Positions 48,841-57,785 of a stretch of DNA of 64,000 nt are shown one piece after another. The stretch comes from Paenibacillus contaminans (GTDB lineage Bacteria > Bacillota > Bacilli > Paenibacillales > NBRC-103111): contig NZ_QMFB01000023.1 of assembly GCF_003285015.1 (NCBI RefSeq), forward strand, positions 1-64,000. The letters are read 5' to 3'. Positions within the stretch are counted from its first letter, which is position 1. Every line of letters begins with the position of its first letter. The notes under the pieces were generated by a model. The model had not been told where the DNA came from. It did not search any database and worked only from the letters and a program-made list of their open reading frames with translations. The translations under genes were made by a program, and so were the position numbers.

Positions 48841-50079
48841 ATGGCGATTCCGATTCCGGAGCCGAGAATAGCGAGGTTTGAAAAGCAGGCGTGCGGCATG
48901 TTCATTCATTGGGGCTTGTACTCGCAATTGGGGCAAGGCGAATGGGCGCAGCACATTCAAAACATTCCGATGGACGAGTACGCCAAACTGAAGGACAGGT
49001 TCACGGCCGAGCATTTTGACGCGGAGCAAATCGCGATGACGGCCAAACGGGCCGGGATGAACTATGTCGTGCTCACAACCCGCCATCATGACGGGTTTTC
49101 CTTGTACGACACGCGCGGATTGTCCGATTTTGACGCGCCGCACAGCGCAGCCAAGCGGGACTTGGTCGCCGAGTTCGTCGAAGGGTGCGGAAAAGCCGGC
49201 GTTACGCCATTCTTTTACCATACGACGCTGGATTGGTATCAGCCGAGTTTTAACGAGAACTTTGAGGAGTACCTGGATTATTTACGCGCCTCCGTGGAAG
49301 TGCTGTGCACGCATTACGGGCCGATCGGCGGCCTGTGGTTCGACGGCAACTGGAGCAAGCCTGATGCGGACTGGAAGCTCGACGAGCTGTACGGCACGAT
49401 ACGCCGGCTGCAGCCGGAGGCGATGATCATTAACAATACGGGATTGGATCACCGCGGTGCGCTCGGCCATCCGGAAATCGACAGCGTCACCTTCGAGCAG
49501 GGACGTCCTGCGCCGATGAATCGGGAAGGCATGAGCAAGTACATCTCCTCGGAGATGTGCCAAACGATGAACCGCCACTGGGGAATCGGCAGCCGGGATT
49601 TCAACTATAAATCGTCGGGCGAGCTGATTGAAAATCTTTGCGCATGCCGCAAAGTCGGCTCCAACTATTTGCTTAACGTCGGTCCGACAGCTGAAGGCCG
49701 AATCCCGCTTATGCAGCAAGCCCTGCTGGAAGTGATCGGCGACTGGCTCGCACTGCACGGCAAACCGGTTTATGAAGGCAAACCGAGCACGATCCGAGGG
49801 CAAGGCGATAATTTTGCGCTGGAAACGGAGGACGGCTCGACCTGCTTGTTCATCCACCGCCTATCGATCGACGGTCATGCGAACGTCACGACCGGAGATG
49901 GCGGCACGGGTCCGAAATCGTTCACCGGCGTAAAACGCCCCGTCCGAAGCGTTCGCTGGCTGGACAACGGCGAAGAGCTGAAGTTTACGCATGATCCCGA
50001 GTCCGGGCTGCTCTGCTTCGAAGCGACGGGTTACCCCTATGGCGATAATCTAGTTGTGCGGGTCGCCATTGTAGAGTAA
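48841..50079 (+). CDS. GH29 alpha-L-fucosidase
   Basis: A 412-aa protein started at ATG 48841 behind GGGAGG. GH29 blocks are clear: CGMFIHWGLYSQLGQGEW, YVVLTTRHHDGFSLYDT, GPIGGLWFDGNWS with the catalytic nucleophile Asp, and LCACRKVGSNYLLNVGPTAEGRI. No signal peptide, so it acts in the cytoplasm on imported fucosides. A C-terminal beta domain (about 335-410) follows the barrel. It sits after an AraC regulator and ends in a strong terminator. Confidence 0.9.
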   Translation: MAIPIPEPRIARFEKQACGMFIHWGLYSQLGQGEWAQHIQNIPMDEYAKLKDRFTAEHFDAEQIAMTAKRAGMNYVVLTTRHHDGFSLYDTRGLSDFDAPHSAAKRDLVAEFVEGCGKAGVTPFFYHTTLDWYQPSFNENFEEYLDYLRASVEVLCTHYGPIGGLWFDGNWSKPDADWKLDELYGTIRRLQPEAMIINNTGLDHRGALGHPEIDSVTFEQGRPAPMNREGMSKYISSEMCQTMNRHWGIGSRDFNYKSSGELIENLCACRKVGSNYLLNVGPTAEGRIPLMQQALLEVIGDWLALHGKPVYEGKPSTIRGQGDNFALETEDGSTCLFIHRLSIDGHANVTTGDGGTGPKSFTGVKRPVRSVRWLDNGEELKFTHDPESGLLCFEATGYPYGDNLVVRVAIVE

Positions 50080-50158
50080 CCGGCCGACTCGAGTCACATT
50101 TACGGCGGCAAACCCGTCATGCGAGGCTCTTTTGTGCGTAATCGGCCGATTCGATGCG

Positions 50159-50190
50159 CTCCCTTACGGAAAACCGTGAGGGAGTTTTTG
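50159..50190 (+). terminator. Rho-independent terminator of the fucosidase gene
   Basis: CTCCCTTACGG-AAAA-CCGTGAGGGAG followed by TTTTTG; one mismatch in an 11-bp stem. Confidence 0.85.
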
Positions 50191-50201
50191 CGCGTGTTCG
50201 T

Positions 50202-51944
50202 TTACAGCTCGTATTCCTGCATTTTGCGGAACAACGTCGCTCTTCCGATCCCTAGCAGCTCCGCCGCTTTATCCTTCGGCTCGCCTCTTTCCTTGACAAG
50301 CAGCAGCGCGCGTCGAATCGCATCCTTTTCCACCATACGCAAGTTGCAGGAGGCTTCCGCCGGGTAGCCGTTCGCATCGACCAGCACGACGTTCCTCAAA
50401 TAATCGGGCAAGCTGTTTTTGGACACGACCGTCCCGCTCTCCACATTGATGGCGTATTCCACCGCGTTCGAAAGCTCGCGTATGTTGCCTTTCCAGTGAT
50501 AGGAAAGGAATATCTTTTTGACCTCTTCGTCGAAGGCCCGGATATACTTCTTCGTAAAGGCGCAATGCTGCTGCAAAAAATGGCTGGCGAGCGCGAGAAT
50601 ATCCTCTTTCCGTTCGCGGAGCGGCGGAATATAAAACGGGAAAACGCTCAGCTTGTAAAAAAGCTCGCGCCGGAACAAGCCTTGATCGACAAGCTGATCC
50701 AGATCCTGAGCGGTCGCCGCGATCAGCTTGACGTCAAGCTGCCGCTGCGCGCCGGGAATCGTTTTGTGCTCGAGGAAGTTGAGCAGCTTCAGCTGTGTGG
50801 ACAACGGCATATGCCCGATATCGTCGAGAAACAGCATGCCGCCTTCCGCCGCTTCGATCATCCCCGGCTTGCCCTCGCCCTGCCCGTCCCGCTCCTCTGC
50901 GCGTCCGAACAGCTCCCGCTCCAGCAGCGCTTCGGGAAGCACGGCGCAGTTCAAGGCAAGAAACGGCTTGCCGCTTCGCTCGGAGTAACGGTGGATGCAT
51001 TGCGCGAAAAATTCCTTGCCCGTCCCGTTCTCTCCCCGGATAAGTATGGAGGACGGGCTGTTGGCCACCTTCCTGGCGAGATCCTTCAATATTTTCATCG
51101 ACGGGTGGTTGCCGATAATTTGCTCGAAGCCCTTGACCGAATCCTCGGTCAGCCTGGAGGCGATATGCGTAATTTGCTCCGGATCGTTCAGGAAAACGAC
51201 GAATTCCTTCATTTCGGGGTTGATCGAAAGCGTCTGCATCGAAACCAGCAGCTGTTTGACCTTGCCGCCAAGCTTCAAGGCCACCGGCTCGTCCGACCAT
51301 ATACCGTCGGCGTTATGCAGAACGGCGTCCGCGATTTGTCCGATGACGCCGGCATCCGGCTCCGTCTCCGCCGGTATGTGCAGAAGACGGCGCGCCGCAG
51401 GGTTCATATAGCTGCATTCGCCTTGCCGGTTCAGAATGACGGCCCCATTCTCCATATAGTCGATGAGCATCGATACTTTTTTCTGAGCCATAAGCTGCTG
51501 CAAATAAAATTCATGCTCCATCACTTTGGATGCGATCAGCTCGGCCATTTTCTGCAGGAAGGTCAAATTCGCCTGCAAATCTGTAAAAAGACGATTGCGC
51601 TGCTCCTGAGTAAAAGCGATCAGTCCGATGACGCCGAGCGTGCGATTGTCGGTTTTGATCGGGCAGCAAACTTCCCCGAGCTCCCGGCAATTGCGGACAT
51701 GCACGCAGTTCCGGCACAATTCGTGAAAGCCCGGTGACTCGATCACGACCGGCTCGCCGGTTTCCAGACAGCGGCGATAAACGTAGTCCTCGTTGCTCAT
51801 CTCTTTCCATATTTGAGGCTTGATCGCCCCGGTTCCGGCAATCCGGAGCAGGTGACGGTCCGCAATCTCCACTTCGATCTTCAGAACGGCGGAAATCGCT
51901 GAAACGATCTGCTGGATCGTCAACTGAATCGCTTTCAATTCCAC
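50202..51944 (-). CDS. Enhancer-binding-protein-like (AAA+/Fis) regulator lacking GAFTGA
   Basis: I start at GTG 51944 behind GGAGGTGAG (580 aa). The N-terminal sensor has a cysteine cluster C77-x2-C80-x5-C86-x6-C93-C94, like PocR-type or Fe-S sensor domains. A PAS domain follows (about 158-260), then an AAA+ domain (about 272-510) with Walker A GENGTGKE (304-311) and Walker B LFLDD (371-375), and a Fis HTH (KDKAAELLGIGRATLFRKMQEYEL). The GAFTGA loop, needed to contact sigma-54, should follow ELFG (344-347); here RAEERDGQGEGKPG stands instead. It resembles YgeV in genomic context. It probably controls the adjacent catabolic operon, perhaps without sigma-54. Confidence 0.87.
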   Translation of the reverse strand: MELKAIQLTIQQIVSAISAVLKIEVEIADRHLLRIAGTGAIKPQIWKEMSNEDYVYRRCLETGEPVVIESPGFHELCRNCVHVRNCRELGEVCCPIKTDNRTLGVIGLIAFTQEQRNRLFTDLQANLTFLQKMAELIASKVMEHEFYLQQLMAQKKVSMLIDYMENGAVILNRQGECSYMNPAARRLLHIPAETEPDAGVIGQIADAVLHNADGIWSDEPVALKLGGKVKQLLVSMQTLSINPEMKEFVVFLNDPEQITHIASRLTEDSVKGFEQIIGNHPSMKILKDLARKVANSPSSILIRGENGTGKEFFAQCIHRYSERSGKPFLALNCAVLPEALLERELFGRAEERDGQGEGKPGMIEAAEGGMLFLDDIGHMPLSTQLKLLNFLEHKTIPGAQRQLDVKLIAATAQDLDQLVDQGLFRRELFYKLSVFPFYIPPLRERKEDILALASHFLQQHCAFTKKYIRAFDEEVKKIFLSYHWKGNIRELSNAVEYAINVESGTVVSKNSLPDYLRNVVLVDANGYPAEASCNLRMVEKDAIRRALLLVKERGEPKDKAAELLGIGRATLFRKMQEYEL

Positions 51945-52235
51945 GTCGGTCTCACCTCCAAAGAGTAACGGCTGCGCGTATAGTAAGGGCAAGCGTTTAC
52001 AGATAATCCGAACGATATGCGAAATGTTTCCTTTGCACAAGCTCTTCTTTCCGCACCGTGCGCCTCCCGGAGCGCGGTGTCATCGCGGCACGCGGTGTTC
52101 GGTCACACGTCGGCGGTCAAACCTCGCCAAGACAAAAATGTTTCAAGCCACTATGGGTACAAACTGTAATGGCTCATTCTCCCCCGCATGCCATTGCCAT
52201 TCCACGGCACTTGCCATAACGATCATTAGCCCCGC

Positions 52236-52322
52236 AACCGATTCCATAACTTATGCCATGATGATTATTGGCCCCTGCATCCGATTCCATAACTTATGCC
52301 ATGATGATGATTGGCCCTGCAT
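52236..52322. repeat. Two tandem copies of a 43-45 bp unit
   Basis: CCGATTCCATAACTTATGCC plus ATGATGATTATTGGCCC is followed at once by a second copy with a small deletion. A more diverged third copy may lie just upstream (52190-52235). It lies in a 930-bp gap without a supported gene. Confidence 0.7.
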
Positions 52323-52429
52323 TACACATTATCATATAATCGATCGCCGCTGCGCACTCTGCAACACCCGCACTCCCGTAATGCAAGAGATAGTGATCAT
52401 CATATTGAGGAAAAAATTATTATTCGTGA

Positions 52430-52625
52430 GGCAAACTCCACTATTTCAAACCGAAAATCCGTGTTTTGGTGAGATAATGAGGCAAACGCAACTAGTAGTG
52501 AGGCTAACCTAACTATCGCCCCTCGAAAACCCGTGTTCCAGTGCCCTAATGAGGCAAATGCAACTATCAGTGAGGTAAACGAAATGAATAGTTTCGTTTG
52601 CCTCACTGACGGGCGAGAACAAGCA
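52430..52625. repeat. Dispersed TGAGGCAAA repeat array with hairpin
   Basis: Two units about 72 bp apart share CCGTGTT, then AATGAGGCAAA.GCAACTA and AGTGAGG. The end of the array forms an inverted repeat, GTGAGGTAAACGAAA and TTTCGTTTGCCTCAC (52570-52606). The same word order occurs inverted at 33383-33425. No gene is supported in 52.04-52.93 kb. Confidence 0.65.
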
Positions 52626-52931
52626 TTTTACCTTAGGAATAGTGAGGACAGCCTCATTAACAATGAGGTTTTCTACACGAAGCGCACGATTCGTTGCATA
52701 ACCCCAGTCCGAGCGAGTTTTCGTAACGTTCTCAGCCTTTGACGCAGCTTCACATAAATGAACCGGACACTGCGTCTCGTTTGTGCATGCTTCAGCTTAA
52801 GCCTGTCAACCGCGGGTTTCCCGGCGGTTGCCTCGAGCGGCCCCATTAGCTAGGTGCAGCTAACTTACCAATTGTCGTTGACTTACCTATTGCCATTCCG
52901 CACGCCGTTTCCTAAGCTTCGCCTTTAAAGC

Positions 52932-52965
52932 AAGAGCCTTAACCCGCATAACGGGTTAAGGCTTC
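52932..52965 (-). terminator. Terminator of the hydantoin/diaminopropionate operon
   Basis: GCCTTAACCCG (52936-52946) pairs perfectly with CGGGTTAAGGC (52952-52962); the minus product continues TCTTGCTTT. It lies 10 bp after the last gene. Confidence 0.75.
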
Positions 52966-52973
52966 GTTCACAT

Positions 52974-54569
52974 TTAACGATACGTCCTGCGCAAAACCTC
53001 GCCTGCCGGGACGTGATGTTCGGTGCCGTTCTCCAAAACCGGCTGCCCGTTCACGATCACGTACTGGATGCCCTCCGGGTAGGAGCGCGGTTTTTCGTAA
53101 GTCGCCGTATCTTTGACGGTATGTTCATTGAACAATACCAGGTCCGCCTTCATCCCTTGGCGAATCAAGCCGCGATCGGAAAAGCCGATAATGCGGGCCG
53201 GCTGCGAAGTCATCCTCCGGATGCATTCCTCGAGCGTAAATACGTTCTCGTCTCTCGTATAATGGCCGAGCACCTTAGGGAAGGAGCCGTAAGCCCGCGG
53301 ATGCGGTTCGCCGCCCAGCAAGCCGTCGGTGCAGATCGTCCCTGCCGGATGGCTCATGATCGCGGATATGGACGGCTCATCCATGACGAAGTCGATCATG
53401 CCGACGGCGTTCCGCTCCTCGAGGATCAAGGAAAATGCCGCTTCGATCGGATCCTCGATACCTTTCAGCTCGGCGATTTCCTTCAAGCTTTTGCCTACCA
53501 GATTCCGGTTGGCTTCCGAGCCGGTAGAAGTAACGAATATGCCTTCCGGACCTGCCCATGCATAGATGCTGTCCCAGCCCTTCAGGCCCGTGCGGATTTC
53601 GGACGCCATTCTCGCTTTATCCTCCGGACGCGCGAGCCGCTCCAGCAGCTTCGGCGTCCCGCCTTCATGCGCCCATCCGGGCAATATGGCGCTAAGCATC
53701 GTGCTTCCCGCCGTGTACGGATACTGGTCGAAGGTAACCTCAAGCCCCTCCGCCCGGGCAGCATCGAGCTTCGCAAGCACCGCCGCGGTTTTCGGCCAGT
53801 TCAGCCTGCCGCAAACCTTGAAGTGCGAAAAATGCAGATGAACGCCGGTTCTGCGCGTAATATCGATCAATTCGTCCATCGATTCGAGAATCTCGTCGCC
53901 TTCGCTCCGCTGGTGCACGATGAACGGTACGCCGTACTCCGCGGCTACCTCGCAAAGCCCTTCAATTTCCTTATAGTGTGCATACATGCACGGCAAATAA
54001 ATCAGCCCGCTGGACAGTCCGCAACCGCCTTGATCCAGCCCTTCCCGAAGCAGCAGCTTCATTTGTTCGATTTCTTCATCCGTCGCTTCGCGATCGTCGA
54101 GGCCGATGACCATCATCCGCAAATTGCCGTGCGGCACGAGGTACGCCATATTGTAGGACGGCTTCGCTTTTTCGATTTTCGTCAAATAGCTGTCGACATC
54201 CGTCCAATCCCACTCGATTGCAGGCGTCCCGTCCAGTCCCGACAAATTGCCCTGCCAGTGCTGCAGGAAAGCGTGCGACAGCGGAGCCGCCGAAATGCCG
54301 TCCTGTCCGAGCAGATCCGTCGTGATGCCTTGCCGGATTTTGGCCGCCAAATATGGCGTTTCCATAATGAACAGATCGGAGTGGCAGTGCATGTCTATAA
54401 ACCCGGGAGTGACCGTCAAGCCGTTCGCATCAATCGTTTGGCGCGCTTCCGATGTTTTGATTTTGCCGATGTGAACGATTTGATCGCCAACAATGCCAAT
54501 ATCGCTATAATACCAAGGACTGCCGCTGCCATCTATAATTTTTCCACCTCGAATTACAAGATCATACAT
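52974..54569 (-). CDS. D-aminoacylase / N-acyl-D-amino-acid deacylase family amidohydrolase
   Basis: A 531-aa protein from ATG 54569 behind GGGAGGG. It has the amidohydrolase strand MYDLVIRGGKIIDGSG, the metal motif GFIDMHCHSDL (H-x-H), FIVHQRSEGD, and HFSHFKVCG with a second metal His. The fold and length match D-aminoacylases (about 480-530 aa), which hydrolyse N-acyl-D-amino acids. In this operon it could cleave N-carbamoyl- or N-acyl-D-amino acids formed by the hydantoinase. It overlaps the M20 peptidase gene by 8 bp. Confidence 0.87.
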   Translation of the reverse strand: MYDLVIRGGKIIDGSGSPWYYSDIGIVGDQIVHIGKIKTSEARQTIDANGLTVTPGFIDMHCHSDLFIMETPYLAAKIRQGITTDLLGQDGISAAPLSHAFLQHWQGNLSGLDGTPAIEWDWTDVDSYLTKIEKAKPSYNMAYLVPHGNLRMMVIGLDDREATDEEIEQMKLLLREGLDQGGCGLSSGLIYLPCMYAHYKEIEGLCEVAAEYGVPFIVHQRSEGDEILESMDELIDITRRTGVHLHFSHFKVCGRLNWPKTAAVLAKLDAARAEGLEVTFDQYPYTAGSTMLSAILPGWAHEGGTPKLLERLARPEDKARMASEIRTGLKGWDSIYAWAGPEGIFVTSTGSEANRNLVGKSLKEIAELKGIEDPIEAAFSLILEERNAVGMIDFVMDEPSISAIMSHPAGTICTDGLLGGEPHPRAYGSFPKVLGHYTRDENVFTLEECIRRMTSQPARIIGFSDRGLIRQGMKADLVLFNEHTVKDTATYEKPRSYPEGIQYVIVNGQPVLENGTEHHVPAGEVLRRTYR

Positions 54570-55737
54570 GCGCGATCCCTCCCGACTGCAATGAAAATGC
54601 TTTAGCCATAGCATAATAGCCTTCCGCCGCCCGAATCAACTGGTTGATTTCGACATACTCGTCGACGATATGCGCCATATGCTCGTACGACGGTCCGAAA
54701 CCGACGGTCGGCACGCTCGCGATCCCCGCGCTGTAGCTTCCGTTCGTGCAAAATTGATAGCTGCCGATTTTGGACTGGATACCGGCTTTATGGAGCGCCT
54801 TCAGGCTCATCAGCACATAAGGATGATCGACCTCCATCAGCCATGCCGGATAGAAGCGCTTGCTGCTCAGCACCACTCCCGTATAGCAAGGCAGCGATTG
54901 CTCCGCAAGCGTTATGTCCACTCCCGCCTCCGACATCCGGCGGTATTCTTCAAGCACGCTTTGCTCGTCTTCACCAACCAGCAGTCTTCTGTCTATCGTA
55001 ACGGTGCATTGGTCAGGCACGACCGATTTGCCCGGATACGGAGAGGAGATGATGTCGGTTACAACCGAGATGCCTTGACCGAGCTGAACATGCTCCTTCG
55101 GAGGAAGCAACGCCAGATTGTTCAGGAACGGCAGCATGCCGGTAATCGCATTGACGCCGAATTGCGGATTCGAAGAATGCGCCGTTTGCCCGTAGGCTTG
55201 CACTCTGATTTCGGCGCGGCCGCGCTGGCCGATATTCAAGTTTAACCCGGTCGACTCGCCGATGACGACGAGGTCCGGCCGAACGGCGTCCATGACCGTT
55301 TTCAGCGAAACGCCTTCGAACACTTCCTCATAAACGGTGCCCGAAACGTAGATGTCGCCGGGCCATTGTCCCCCGCCGCGCTTCAGCTCCGCCGCTGCGA
55401 AAACCATCGCCGCGACCGCGCCCTTCATATCGGAGGTGCCTCTGCCGTATATTTTGCCGTTATCGATTTCGCCGCCGAACGGATCGAACGTCCATTTGGA
55501 CGGATCGCTGACCGGCACCGTATCGATATGACCATCGAACAGGATGGAGGGGCCCGGGAGGCCGCCGCTTATTTTGCCGATGACGCTCCCGTTCGGATCG
55601 ATCCATGCTTCGTCGAAGCCGAGCTCCGTCATTTTCAGCCGGATCGCCTCCGCCGCTTTTTGCTCTGCGCCCGATAGGCTTTCTATAGCGACAAGTTCCC
55701 GGCAAAACTGAATAAGTTCGTCTTCTCTTGTAATCAT
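54562..55737 (-). CDS. M20 family peptidase/deacylase, YgeY-like
   Basis: A 391-aa protein. Metal ligands of the M20 family are seen: ILFDGHIDTVPV (His, Asp), GRGTSDMKG (Asp) and VSGTVYEEVFEG (Glu-Glu). The overall sequence is of the YgeY/ArgE type rather than a dipeptidase. In enterobacteria ygeY is next to ygeX (diaminopropionate ammonia-lyase); here it overlaps the ygeX-like gene by 4 bp, which supports a YgeY-like role, probably removing an acyl or carbamoyl group before the lyase. Confidence 0.85.
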   Translation of the reverse strand: MITREDELIQFCRELVAIESLSGAEQKAAEAIRLKMTELGFDEAWIDPNGSVIGKISGGLPGPSILFDGHIDTVPVSDPSKWTFDPFGGEIDNGKIYGRGTSDMKGAVAAMVFAAAELKRGGGQWPGDIYVSGTVYEEVFEGVSLKTVMDAVRPDLVVIGESTGLNLNIGQRGRAEIRVQAYGQTAHSSNPQFGVNAITGMLPFLNNLALLPPKEHVQLGQGISVVTDIISSPYPGKSVVPDQCTVTIDRRLLVGEDEQSVLEEYRRMSEAGVDITLAEQSLPCYTGVVLSSKRFYPAWLMEVDHPYVLMSLKALHKAGIQSKIGSYQFCTNGSYSAGIASVPTVGFGPSYEHMAHIVDEYVEINQLIRAAEGYYAMAKAFSLQSGGIAHV

Positions 55738-56996
55738 AAGGTTATCCTCTCCGTTCGCTCGATGCTGATAGGTTCACTTTCGCTTTCGCTTGAGTAACCG
55801 CCGTTCCAGACAATTTTTCGGTAGTGCTCGGGATCCGTATCCCCTTCCGTATTGATCAGCAAAATCGTGGAGTCGGGACCTAAACCCAGCCGCTCCTTGG
55901 CTTCCTTCAGTCTGGCATCGGTCATCAAAAGGTGCACGATGCCGGCCGTAACGGCGCCGGACTCGCCCGCTATCACTCTCGGATCGTCCGCAAGCGGATT
56001 ACCCAATACCCGCATGCCTTTGGCTGCGACATAATCCGGGCAGGAGACGAACAGGTCGCAATAGTCGTCGATGATGCTCCACGCGATCGGGTTCGGCTCG
56101 CCGCAAGCAAGACCGGCCATAATCGTGTTCATGTCGCCTCCGACCATTCTCGGCTTGCCGTCCATCGCGAGCGCCGAGCGGTAAAAGCAATCCGCCTTGT
56201 CCGGCTCAACGATCACCATCGAAGGCCTGGCCTCGCCGTACATGGAAACGAACAACCCTTGGATCGAAGCCGCGAACGAACCGACGCCGGCTTGCAGGAA
56301 AATATGCGTCGGCTTTTCCTTGCCGAGCTCCTTCATCTGCTCGATCGCCTCGAGACCGATTGTCGAGTAGCCCTGCATAATCCAAGCCGGGAACTGCTCA
56401 TACCCTTCCCAAGCGGTATCCTGCACGACAACCCAGCCGCGCTCGGCCGCAAGCTCTGCGCACAGGCGGACGCATTCGTCGTAATTCATCTCTTCGATGC
56501 GCGCTTCCGCGCCATGCGCTTGAATCGCATGCAGCCGGATCAGCGAGGAACCCTTCGGCATGTAAACGACCGCTTTCTGTCCGAGCTGCTGCGCCGCCCA
56601 GGCGACGCCCCTGCCGTGATTGCCGTCGGTGGCCGTCACGAATGTGATATCGCCAAGCTTGCGCTTCGTTTCCTCCGACTTCAGAAGCTCGAACGACAGC
56701 TCCTCGATCGGCATTTCGAGACGCTCCGCCAAATATTTGGCAATAGCGTATGCGGCGCCCAGCACCTTGAAAGCGTTAAGGCCGAACCGGTACGATTCGT
56801 CCTTGACGAATATATCCGAAACGCCGAGGTGTACGGATAGCCGGGATAAACGCCTAAGGGGCGTTATGCTGTAATCCTCGCAGGTTCTGTGGAAATTTCT
56901 CGCTTTAGCCGCCACGTGCTTGCTTAGGAAGCCGGTCGGACTTTTGGGCGTTTTCTCTCCCGCTTTCTCGTTAAACTTATAGTTAATCGTATTCAT
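55734..56996 (-). CDS. dpaL: 2,3-diaminopropionate ammonia-lyase (DpaL/YgeX)
   Basis: A 420-aa fold-type II PLP enzyme. K77 in FGLNAFKVLGAAYA is the PLP lysine, as in the Salmonella enzyme; TDGNHGRG (D124) and VQDTAWEGYE (D193) match its two catalytic aspartates. A glycine-rich QAGVGSFA binds the phosphate. It degrades D- or L-2,3-diaminopropionate to pyruvate and two ammonia. It is translationally coupled to the YgeY-like gene (4-bp overlap), as in the ygeX-ygeY pair. Confidence 0.92.
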   Translation of the reverse strand: MNTINYKFNEKAGEKTPKSPTGFLSKHVAAKARNFHRTCEDYSITPLRRLSRLSVHLGVSDIFVKDESYRFGLNAFKVLGAAYAIAKYLAERLEMPIEELSFELLKSEETKRKLGDITFVTATDGNHGRGVAWAAQQLGQKAVVYMPKGSSLIRLHAIQAHGAEARIEEMNYDECVRLCAELAAERGWVVVQDTAWEGYEQFPAWIMQGYSTIGLEAIEQMKELGKEKPTHIFLQAGVGSFAASIQGLFVSMYGEARPSMVIVEPDKADCFYRSALAMDGKPRMVGGDMNTIMAGLACGEPNPIAWSIIDDYCDLFVSCPDYVAAKGMRVLGNPLADDPRVIAGESGAVTAGIVHLLMTDARLKEAKERLGLGPDSTILLINTEGDTDPEHYRKIVWNGGYSSESESEPISIERTERITL

Positions 56997-57044
56997 ACCG
57001 TCTATCTCCTCGTAGTTGCTTGTGATTGCGATGTCACCGATCGC

Positions 57045-57785
57045 TTAAAGCGGATTGCCGAAATCCCGTAAAATGCCGGCGTAGGCTTTCGGCTGCGGTT
57101 TGGCAAACGTCAGTACCTTGCTCGTCCTCGCGCCGAGCTCGGCGAATGCTTCGCAAAACTTGACGGCCGCAAGCAAACCGTCGATGACCGGTATGCCGGC
57201 CTCCCTTTCTATCGCTTCCCGATGCAGCGAGAGGGACGCGCAGCCCAGAATGACGGACTCCGCGCCGTCCTCCTCGACCGCTTTCCGGCACAGCTCCACC
57301 GCTCGCCGGATCGAGTTTTCGGGATCATTGTGAATATCCAATACGCTGATGGAAGTCGGACGTACGCTGCGAAGCTTTCTTTCCATCCCGTAGCGATAAA
57401 CGAGCTGCTCCATCATCACCTTCGACCGGTTAAGCGCGGACAAAATCGTGAAGCTCGGCGACAGCATGGAAGCCATATGCATAGCCGCTTCCGCAATACC
57501 GAGCACAGGCTTGCTCGTCAGCTCGCGGGCTCCCCATAAGCCCGGTTCTCCGAAACACGCGATGACATAGCCGTCCGCCGGGTCCTCTTGCTCGCTCCGG
57601 GCAATTTCGTGAAACACGCCTGCAGCGGCCAAATGATCGTCATAGTAGGATTCGATGGAAGCCGGCCCCATCGGCGGGCTGACGGCAATCAGCTCCGTAG
57701 TCGGGCGGACCCATGCTTGTGCAAGCCACTGCAAGGTTTGCGTTAAAGAAACGGTCGTATTCGGGTTAATCATTTTTATTTTCAT
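57045..57785 (-). CDS. Asp/Glu/hydantoin racemase family protein
   Basis: A 246-aa protein. The two catalytic cysteines are present, in VIACFGEPGL and ILGCASLS, and INPNTT near the start is typical of hydantoin racemases. These enzymes racemise 5-substituted hydantoins, so that a D-hydantoinase can use both isomers. It overlaps the permease gene by 4 bp and lies in the same operon as a hydantoinase. Confidence 0.87.
   Translation of the reverse strand: MKIKMINPNTTVSLTQTLQWLAQAWVRPTTELIAVSPPMGPASIESYYDDHLAAAGVFHEIARSEQEDPADGYVIACFGEPGLWGARELTSKPVLGIAEAAMHMASMLSPSFTILSALNRSKVMMEQLVYRYGMERKLRSVRPTSISVLDIHNDPENSIRRAVELCRKAVEEDGAESVILGCASLSLHREAIEREAGIPVIDGLLAAVKFCEAFAELGARTSKVLTFAKPQPKAYAGILRDFGNPL

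Noticed and set aside
52236..52625. CRISPR array
   Set aside because: The repeats are contiguous tandem units or spaced irregularly, with no constant repeat-spacer pattern and no cas genes in the window.
53013..54605. Plus-strand open frame of 530 codons
   Set aside because: Antisense shadow of the D-aminoacylase gene, which has intact metal motifs and a good ribosome site.
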